36,507 bases of DNA, from positions 1-36,507 of the forward strand of contig JAILPA010000176.1 in assembly GCA_024690505.1 (NCBI GenBank). Direction: 5' to 3'. Positions 31,505 to 36,507 of the stretch are shown here, one piece after another. Numbering within the stretch: the first letter of the stretch is position 1; every line of letters starts with the position of its first letter. This DNA comes from Prevotella sp. GTDB lineage: Bacteria; Bacteroidota; Bacteroidia; Bacteroidales; Bacteroidaceae. The notes under the pieces were generated by a model, which made no database searches, had not been told where the DNA came from, and saw only the letters and a list, made by a program, of their open reading frames with translations. A program made the translations under genes and the position numbers.

Positions 31505-32503
31505 CTACTTAGTGCTGTCGCGCAGTTCCAGACGAGCCCTCACCACCACGTGCTGAACGCTGTCGTCGCCGGCTATCTGCGATTGCAGCAGGCGGAAGGC
31601 ACGGATGCCTATCTCCTTCAGGTTCTGTCTGACGAACGATGTACGGGGATGTGACATCTCCGACACCCAGTCGCTCATGTAGCCTATGACGGCCACGTCG
31701 TCGGGGATGCGGAGCCCGCTGCTCGTCACAGCCTGCAGCGCCGAGATGGTCAGCAGCCCGTGGGTGGCCAGAATGGCATCGGGCGGCTCGGGCAGGCTCA
31801 GCAGCTCAAGGGTGTCGCTCAGTCCTGAGTTGAAACTGATGTGGTGGCACTTCACCAGCTCCGTTTGTATGGGTATCTTGTGCTCGCGCAGCGCCTCCAG
31901 GTAGCCGTGCTTGCGGTCGATGGTCTGCTGAAGGTGGTTAGAGCCCCCCAGGAAGGCTATGCGTCGTGCTCCGCTCTCAATGAGGCTGTTGGTGGCCTCG
32001 TGGGCCGACACGGTGTCGTTGATGATGACCGATGAGAAGCCAATGTCGGCAGTACGGTCGAAGAGCACCACCGGCACCTTCGCCTTGTGCAGACGTTTCA
32101 GGTGGGTGAAGTCGGTGGTGTCCTGTGCCAGACTGATGATGATGCCCTCCACGTGCATGTTCATCAGCAGCTCTATGCAGTCGGCCTCGGTGTCGCTGCG
32201 GTCGTTGGAGTCGGTGATGATGCACATATATCCCGCACGGCGGGCCTCGGCCTCAATGCTCTTCACGATCTGGGCATTCTGGTTATAGGCCACGTCGGGC
32301 ACCACCACGCCGATGGTGCGCGTGGTGTCGTAGCGCAGGCTGGCGGCAAACGGGTTGGGACGGTAGCCGCCCTCCATGGCCAGCTGTTCAATCTTCTTCT
32401 TCAGGTCGGCACTGACGCCGTCGAGCCCTCGCAGGGCCCGCGACACCGTGGACACGTTGATGTCTAATTCTCGCGCAATGTCGCGTTGGGAGATTCGTTT
32501 CAT
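31505..32503 (-). CDS. LacI family transcriptional regulator
   Basis: 332 residues. The N-terminal helix-turn-helix has RISQRDIARELDINVSTVSR and ALRGLDGVSADLKKKIEQLA with the hinge GYRPNPFAASLR. A periplasmic-binding-protein-like sensor domain follows (TIGVVVPDVAYNQNAQIVKS, GIIISLAQDT, PVVLFDR, RRIAFLGGSNHLQQTIDRKH, PDAILATHGL, DDVAVIGYMSDWVSEMSHPR). Sugar or sugar-phosphate ligands are usual. It is encoded downstream of a carbohydrate esterase and a Gfo/Idh/MocA oxidoreductase on the same strand, which it may regulate. Confidence 0.94.
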   Translation of the reverse strand: MKRISQRDIARELDINVSTVSRALRGLDGVSADLKKKIEQLAMEGGYRPNPFAASLRYDTTRTIGVVVPDVAYNQNAQIVKSIEAEARRAGYMCIITDSNDRSDTEADCIELLMNMHVEGIIISLAQDTTDFTHLKRLHKAKVPVVLFDRTADIGFSSVIINDTVSAHEATNSLIESGARRIAFLGGSNHLQQTIDRKHGYLEALREHKIPIQTELVKCHHISFNSGLSDTLELLSLPEPPDAILATHGLLTISALQAVTSSGLRIPDDVAVIGYMSDWVSEMSHPRTSFVRQNLKEIGIRAFRLLQSQIAGDDSVQHVVVRARLELRDSTK

Positions 32504-32556
32504 AGTCGTTGTGGGAAAGTTCTTTATGTCTTTTTAACGCAAGAGATGCAGAAATG

Positions 32557-32564
32557 TTGCGCAA
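32557..32564. promoter_or_regulatory. Possible LacI-type operator upstream of the regulator gene
   Basis: TTGCGCAA is a perfect 8-bp palindrome with central CG, as in LacI-family operators. It lies between AACGCAA (32536-32542) and TTGCGTT (32569-32575), which form an inverted pair. It is about 54 bases before the lacI start. The same 8-mer recurs at 32812-32819. Confidence 0.4.
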
Positions 32565-32581
32565 ATCATTGCGTTTTTTTG

Positions 32582-32656
32582 CAGGACTCTTCGTCAGGCT
32601 CAAGGCAGGACTCTTCGTCAAGCTCAGGGCAGGACTCTTCGAGAGACTCAGGGCAG
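32582..32656 (-). repeat. 24-bp repeat array, 3 units, upstream of the lacI gene
   Basis: Three units with plus-strand core CTTCG(T/A)(C/G)A(G/A)(G/A)CTCA are seen, the reverse complement of the relA array unit. It begins 78 bases before the regulator start on the minus strand. Confidence 0.85.
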
Positions 32657-32663
32657 AAAACGA

Positions 32664-32695
32664 GAAGTCACCCGTCTTCACAGACGGGTGGCTTC
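32664..32695. repeat. Hairpin between the two repeat arrays
   Basis: CACCCGTC (32669-32676) and GACGGGTG (32683-32690) pair perfectly around a 6-base loop. GAAG/CTTC extends the stem across one T-G pair. There is no T run directly after, so it is not a normal terminator. Confidence 0.6.
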
Positions 32696-32799
32696 ACAAT
32701 TTTGATTATATCAATGTATTTGTGTTGGGTTTTATGTATGCAAAGATACGGCAATTTCTGCTATTGCCCAACACAAACCATGCTTAATTTTACCGCAAA

Positions 32800-32822
32800 G
32801 CGTTGCGTAATTTGCGCAACGC
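32800..32822. promoter_or_regulatory. Perfect inverted repeat containing a second TTGCGCAA site
   Basis: GCGTTGCG (32800-32807), a 7-base spacer, CGCAACGC (32815-32822). It lies at the 3' side of the esterase gene and its repeat array, about 300 bases upstream of the lacI start on the minus strand. Confidence 0.45.
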
Positions 32823-32824
32823 AC

Positions 32825-32926
32825 TGAGCCCCTTCGTCAGGCTCAGGGCAGGACTCTTCGACAGGCTTAGGGCAGGCCCCTTCGTCAGGCTCAGGGCAGG
32901 CCCCTTCGTCAGGCTCAGGGCAGGGG
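32825..32926 (-). repeat. 24-bp repeat array, about 4 units, after the esterase gene
   Basis: Four units with plus-strand core CTTCG(T/A)CAGGCT(C/T)AGGGCAGG are visible. The array starts six bases after the esterase stop codon on the minus strand. Transcripts from the esterase would read it before reaching the regulator. Confidence 0.88.
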
Positions 32927-32932
32927 GACCGT

Positions 32933-34144
32933 TCAGTCCTTGAATATTTTCTGTGCAAACATCGTCAGGTAGATGCGCCAGTTGCGCCAGATGTGTCCCC
33001 CGTCGTTCTCGTAGTATTCGTAGGTGTAGCCCTTCTCATCGAGATATTGGCGCAGCTGGGTGTTCTGCTGCAGCAGGAAGTCCTCTTTGCCGATGGCTAT
33101 CCAGAAGAGCTTGGGCTTCGAGCCGAACAGGCGTGCCATCTGCGTGTCGTACGCCGTTTCGTGGTTTTGCTGTTGTGTGTTGGGCCATCCGCTGAGTGCC
33201 ATCTGCGTTGCTGCCGACTGCAGGCCGTAGTAATGGAACGTCTCGGGATAGAGGCGTGCGATGCCGAAGGTGTGACCGCCGCCCATGGAGAGTCCTGTCA
33301 CGGCGCGGCCCGAGCGCTTGGCGATGGTCTTATAGTGTGTGTCGATGAACGTCACGATGTCCATGAAGCTCTCCTCCATTGTGGCCTTCGCCTTGCGGTA
33401 GTTGAAGGCATTGCCGTCGGGCACGTACATCCCCTCGTGCCACCATCCTGGCGCAGCGTTGCAGGTGGGGTTGCCGTTGGGCATCACTACTATCATCGGC
33501 ACGCAGCGTCCTGCGGCAATCAGGTTGTCCATGATTTGCGATGTCCGTCCCAGGTCGGCCCATGCCGTCTCGTCGCCGCCCCATCCGTGCAGCAGGTACA
33601 TCACGGGGAAACGCTTCTTCCCATCGTATTGTGGCGGCAGATAGACCGTCATGCGCCGTTGCTGTCCCAGCGTGGGACTGTCGTACCACACTCGGCTCAG
33701 TGTGCCGTGGGGCACATCCTGCACTGAGTAGACATGGCCCTTGTCGTCTGCGCTCTTCGTCACGATGAAGATGTTGCTCAGCGTGTTGATGTCGCGGTTC
33801 ACATAGCTGTTGGCGGGGTCTACTATCCGCTGGCCGTCCACGGTGAAGCTGTATGAGTAGAGCTCGGGTTCCAGGGGGCGTGTTGTCACCGTCCACACGC
33901 CGTTCTCCTGTTTTGTCATGTCGAGCCGCTGGCTGCGAATCTCGTCGAAGTCGCCGCTGACGCTCACCGCCTGTGCCGACGGGTCGTAGAAGTTAAACGT
34001 CACCGTTCCGTCCGGGTTCACTATGGGCGATTTCACCCGTGGGCGCTGGCCCAGCTGTTGCTGTGCCGAGGCTGTCATTGCTGCCAGGCAGCAGAAGGCC
34101 AAAAAGTGAAGAGTGAAAAGTGAAGAGTGAAGAATCTTTTTCAT
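32933..34144 (-). CDS. Secreted esterase of CE1 type with N-terminal CBM48-like domain
   Basis: 403 residues. The signal peptide ends at TASAQ. Residues 35-130 form an E-set/CBM48-like domain (VNPDGTVTFNFYDPSAQAVS, VSGDFDE, LEPELYSYSFTVDG). The esterase domain follows: YLLHGWGGDETAW, GLSMGGG with Ser286, GKEDF (Asp355) and GGHIWRNW (His384). This layout is typical of feruloyl and acetyl-xylan esterases that act on plant polysaccharides. The gene follows the Gfo/Idh/MocA gene by 33 bases. The hydrophobic core of the signal peptide (LHSSLFTLHF) is written in a short DNA repeat. Confidence 0.88.
   Translation of the reverse strand: MKKILHSSLFTLHFLAFCCLAAMTASAQQQLGQRPRVKSPIVNPDGTVTFNFYDPSAQAVSVSGDFDEIRSQRLDMTKQENGVWTVTTRPLEPELYSYSFTVDGQRIVDPANSYVNRDINTLSNIFIVTKSADDKGHVYSVQDVPHGTLSRVWYDSPTLGQQRRMTVYLPPQYDGKKRFPVMYLLHGWGGDETAWADLGRTSQIMDNLIAAGRCVPMIVVMPNGNPTCNAAPGWWHEGMYVPDGNAFNYRKAKATMEESFMDIVTFIDTHYKTIAKRSGRAVTGLSMGGGHTFGIARLYPETFHYYGLQSAATQMALSGWPNTQQQNHETAYDTQMARLFGSKPKLFWIAIGKEDFLLQQNTQLRQYLDEKGYTYEYYENDGGHIWRNWRIYLTMFAQKIFKD
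34101..34134. repeat. AGTGAAGAGTGAA repeat inside the esterase signal peptide
   Basis: AGTGAAGAGTGAA occurs twice in tandem, with one-base joins. On the coding strand it reads CTCTTCACT repeats giving HSSLFTLHF. A related C-rich run (CTCACCCCTCACCTCTCACC) is seen in relA near 31020-31046. Confidence 0.6.
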
Positions 34145-34177
34145 GCTTTGTGTTGTTTATAGGTTTTATTCATGTGC

Positions 34178-35164
34178 TTAGTCCATGGGGTAGCTCACGC
34201 CCCACCTCCGCCTGAGGTCGTCCATCAGCTGCATGATGTAGAGCGTCTCTTTGTGGGGCATCTCACGTGGTTCCAGCAAGCCGTCAGCCAATGCCTGCCG
34301 GCAAGCCAGGAACTGGTATTCGTAGCCCGTGATTTGCTGCGGCACCCGGATGGTCTCAATGTAGGTGCGGTCGGGGCCGTTCACGGTGATAGTCTGCGGA
34401 TTGTTGATGTTGTCGATAATCAGGTTGCCCTTGGTGCCGGCAATGACTCCGATGTTGTCGCCCACACACTGTGCCGATGACTGTACGTTGGCCACCACGC
34501 CATCTTTCAGTATGATGGTCATGGTGTTGGTGAGGTCCATGCCTGTGGCTGATTTCACGCAGTGCCCATCGATGCTTTCAATGCTGTTGCTCACACCCTC
34601 CTTGTCTGTGCAGAACATCCTTACGAAGTTCAGGGCATAGACACCGAGGTCGAGCAAAGCTCCTCCGCAGAGGTCGGGCCGCATGATGCGTTCCTTGTTG
34701 CCCATGGAGTAGCCCAGGGTGGCGGTCACGAGGTGTGGCGTCCCAATGCGGCCGTCGGCTATGAGCTTGCGCACTATGCCCACGGCAGGTTGATAGCGAG
34801 TCCAGATGGCTTCTGCCACAAACACCCTCCGCTCGTGGGCCAGCTCAATGATTTCACGTGCCTGACGGGCGTTTGCCATGAAGGCTTTCTCCACCAGACA
34901 GGGTTTCCCTGTCAGAATGGCTTCCCTTGTCACGTCGTTGTGGTGGGAGTGGGGTGTGCCCACATATACCAAGTCAACATCGGGGTCGGCCATCAGTTCG
35001 CTGTACGAACCATAAGCCTTTGTCATGCCCCATCTCGCTGCGAAGGTTTCTGCCGTCGCCAACGAGCGCGAGCCCACGGCATAGGCCTCGCATTCGTTCA
35101 GCCCGTTGAGTGTGATGGCTGCTTTCTCTGCAATCCATCCTGTGCCGACTATGCCGACACGCAT
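34178..35164 (-). CDS. Gfo/Idh/MocA family oxidoreductase
   Basis: 328 residues. The N-terminal Rossmann domain has MRVGIVGTGWIAEKAAITLN (GxGxxA-type NAD(P) loop), ADPDVDLVYVGTPHSHHNDV and the conserved EKAFMAN, where the usual EKP is EKA. The C-terminal alpha/beta domain has ALLDLGVYALNFVRMF (the GG-x-L-x-D-x-G-x-Y pattern) and FLACRQALADGLLEP. Members oxidise or reduce sugars and inositols with NAD(P). The substrate is unknown; context with an esterase and a LacI regulator suggests a glycan-derived sugar. A start at 35185 adds seven polar residues and is also possible. Confidence 0.9.
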   Translation of the reverse strand: MRVGIVGTGWIAEKAAITLNGLNECEAYAVGSRSLATAETFAARWGMTKAYGSYSELMADPDVDLVYVGTPHSHHNDVTREAILTGKPCLVEKAFMANARQAREIIELAHERRVFVAEAIWTRYQPAVGIVRKLIADGRIGTPHLVTATLGYSMGNKERIMRPDLCGGALLDLGVYALNFVRMFCTDKEGVSNSIESIDGHCVKSATGMDLTNTMTIILKDGVVANVQSSAQCVGDNIGVIAGTKGNLIIDNINNPQTITVNGPDRTYIETIRVPQQITGYEYQFLACRQALADGLLEPREMPHKETLYIMQLMDDLRRRWGVSYPMD

Positions 35165-35227
35165 TTTGTTGTTCTGCTTAGTCATGTGTTATGATGTCGT
35201 GTGTGAATGGTACTGAAATTATGGGGA

Positions 35228-35258
35228 CAAAGATAGCAAAAAAACATCAATACTCAAA
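35228..35258 (-). promoter_or_regulatory. Promoter of the oxidoreductase-esterase unit
   Basis: Minus-strand TATCTTTG (35228-35235) with TTTG (35255-35258) 19 bases upstream. The gene start is 43-64 bases downstream. Confidence 0.7.
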
Positions 35259-35365
35259 GCGAAAAGTGCAATTATGCTTCCTCCTGCCATTATTTTTGTA
35301 ACTGAGTCCGTAAAGAAGCTGTCTTCACCTTAATGAATTAGTTTTGCAAGGAGTCCGTCGCCTAT

Positions 35366-35406
35366 CTCCCTTCTCTTCAAGGGAAGGGGTAGGGTGGGCT
35401 CTGTGT
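35366..35406. repeat. G-rich CTTCAAGGGAAGGGG repeat, copy B
   Basis: CTCCCTTCTCTTCAAGGGAA, then a G-rich run and GGGCTCTGTG. It matches 13595-13632 closely. It ends seven bases before element copy 5. Confidence 0.6.
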
Positions 35407-35412
35407 CTTTTT

Positions 35413-35750
35413 TTATTGCTGTCCGCTAAACATTGCAACAGCTTAACCGAATGGATGGAATGTCATGAAAATTCTAATTCGTAAAAAGTGCCGTGCAACG
35501 GGATTTTTGGAAAAGCACCGCTTTGAGGGTGGAAAAGGACTGCTTCTTGACCCGAAAAGCGGTACTTTTCCGCCCTCGAAGCGGTGCTTTTCTTTTTGGA
35601 GAAATGTCGATGTAAAGAAAATTCACCGCCCGATTCGGTCTTGCAGGCTTCATTATCCAGTCAAGCCCCCATCATCGCCACAACAGATGAGTCCCCCCTG
35701 ATGAAGGATGAAATCTGAAAAACATAATCCGTTTTAGCGGACAGCAATAA
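35413..35750 (+). mobile_element. MITE-like element copy 5 (complete reference copy)
   Basis: 338 bp. The terminal inverted repeat TTATTGCTGTCCGCTAAA (35413-35430) matches its complement at the right end (35732-35750) with one extra A in the run. The internal hairpin (35511-35591) has 27-base arms whose only two differences are T-G pairs. The order is CATTGCAACAGCTTAA, ATGTCATGAAAATTCTAAT, core, ATGTCGATGTAAAGAAAA, CCGATTCGGTCTTGC, CACAACAGATGAG, CTGATGAAGGATGAAAT. No transposase frame is seen. The 78-codon frame at 35465 is a chance reading through the core. Confidence 0.85.
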
Positions 35751-35773
35751 TTGAGAATGACAAATGTAATGGT

Positions 35774-35818
35774 ACTAAAAAATCCCCTGTATCACTACGA
35801 AACAGGGGATTTTTTAGT
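35774..35818. terminator. Bidirectional terminator with 17-bp perfect stem
   Basis: ACTAAAAAATCCCCTGT (35774-35790) and its exact complement (35802-35818) enclose an 11-base loop. The A and T runs at both ends allow termination on either strand. It ends the minus-strand carbohydrate-binding gene. Confidence 0.88.
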
Positions 35819-35832
35819 AATAAATATGGAGA

Positions 35833-36507
35833 TTAGTGTCCGCCCGGTCCGCTGTTACCACCGCTGTAGGTGCTCAGCGTTACTGTCGAGCCGTTGTTGA
35901 CTGTACCGCTAACGTTGGCCATACCGCCGAAGTACTCTGTGCCGCCGCTGACGGTGACTCCTGACTTCAGGCTTGGGGTCGATGTGGTATAGACGATGAG
36001 TTGCTGACTGCTACCGCCTTGGTTGCCGCCAGGACCTCCGCCGGGGCCACCCTGATTGCCGCCTGACGATGACTGCGTGGGCGTCTTGAAGGCCAGTGCC
36101 AGGTCGCTACCGTTATACAGAGCATACCAACTGCTGGCTGTCCATGATGAGGGGTACTTACATGTGCCGCCGCTGATGCTGGCCCCCGACTCCAAACCGC
36201 CAATGGCGATGATGGTGCCGCCGGTGATGTAGAGTTTCTTCTGCTCCTCACTGTTGGCATCGATGGCCACTTCGTCGCCAGATGCTCCTATGGCATAAAC
36301 CACGCCGCCCTTGATGTAGCAGTTTCCGTTGGCGTCGATGCCATCGTTGTTGGTGGCATGTGCAAAAACGTAACCGCCCTCGATGGTCATATCCTGTGCT
36401 GAGTTGATGGCATCGTCGTAGCTGTTCACGGTGATGTGCCCGCCCGTAATCGTCAGGTAGTTCTTGCTCTCGATACCCTCGCCGTTGTAGCCGCTGGTGG
36501 TCACATT
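35833..36507 (-). CDS. Carbohydrate-binding-domain protein (DUF4353-like), 5' end outside the window
   Basis: The last 224 codons of a longer gene. NGEGIESKNYLTITGGHITV, DDAINSAQDMTIEGGYVFAH and NDGIDANGNCYIKGGVVYAI are repeated right-handed beta-helix rungs typical of the DUF4353 carbohydrate-binding proteins found with CotH-type proteins in Bacteroidota and Clostridia. A Gly/Pro/Gln-rich linker (GGNQGGPGGGPGGNQGGSS) divides it from a C-terminal beta part (VYTTSTPSLKSGVTVSGGTE). The apparent start at 36504 is an internal GTG at the window edge, and the frame continues past 36507. It is likely an exported surface protein. Confidence 0.78.
   Translation of the reverse strand, partial: NVTTSGYNGEGIESKNYLTITGGHITVNSYDDAINSAQDMTIEGGYVFAHATNNDGIDANGNCYIKGGVVYAIGASGDEVAIDANSEEQKKLYITGGTIIAIGGLESGASISGGTCKYPSSWTASSWYALYNGSDLALAFKTPTQSSSGGNQGGPGGGPGGNQGGSSQQLIVYTTSTPSLKSGVTVSGGTEYFGGMANVSGTVNNGSTVTLSTYSGGNSGPGGH

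Noticed and set aside
32664..32695. Hairpin as the end of an IS200/IS605-type element
   Set aside because: The stem resembles such ends, but there is no TnpA or TnpB gene or second end nearby.

Overview
The window looks like a chromosomal segment of a member of the Bacteroidota, most likely a Prevotella-like organism. Several intergenic regions carry the Bacteroidota promoter pattern (TTTG, about 19-20 nt, then TAnnTTTG). Shine-Dalgarno sequences are mostly absent. Several exported proteins end in short C-terminal regions that resemble type IX secretion (T9SS) sorting domains. There are two ECF sigma factors. No rRNA, CRISPR array, complete transposase or phage module was seen. The 36.5 kb reads as core and housekeeping genes broken up by repeat-filled intergenic gaps.

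Layout. Positions 1-1472 are a small, scarred accessory patch: a decayed transposase-like fragment, a nucleoside 2-deoxyribosyltransferase-like protein, an orphan Vsr mismatch endonuclease, and the first 17 codons of a broken Nudix gene. Positions 1440-7006 hold a ZIP transporter, a GNAT acetyltransferase, a HAD phosphatase, a secreted flavin-reductase-like protein, RidA, a TauE/SafE permease, two small coupled hypothetical genes and a YqiA-like hydrolase. A tRNA-Phe with its own promoter and terminator lies at 7250-7442. Positions 7546-9024 are an ECF sigma, single-TM protein and periplasmic protein cassette. Next come an L,D-transpeptidase lipoprotein, a miniature protein made almost only of a sorting-domain-like region, rnz, a lipoprotein and mazG, all on the minus strand to 13456. 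Plus-strand genes follow at 14111-22589: an ABC-F ATPase coupled to a SpoU-type RNA methyltransferase, an S9 peptidase, an MFS transporter, a secreted protein and a patatin-like lipase.

The most unusual locus is 23078-27387 on the minus strand. A secreted C13 (legumain-like) peptidase with an EF-hand-like loop is followed by a 584-residue exported protein. After that comes a 513-residue single ORF that joins a complete ECF sigma factor to one transmembrane helix, a long polar linker and a C-terminal region resembling an outer-membrane beta-barrel. An identical 15-bp sequence lies upstream of the first two genes. I infer a possible envelope-spanning, one-polypeptide signalling system with extracytoplasmic partners. 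A HlpA-like glycosyltransferase is divergent from it. The rest of the window holds a RelA-type (p)ppGpp synthetase with a degenerate hydrolase domain, a LacI regulator, a CE1-like esterase, a Gfo/Idh/MocA oxidoreductase and the 3' part of a carbohydrate-binding-domain protein.

Repeats are the second theme. Five copies of a roughly 340-bp MITE-like element with TTATTGCTGTCCGCTAAA terminal inverted repeats sit in intergenic gaps (5709, 13805, 22671 reversed, 28666, 35413). Their cores are built from hairpin units of about 22-24 bp that differ between copies. A 24-bp tandem repeat occurs three times, once in frame inside relA. Other short repeats lie near or inside ORFs.
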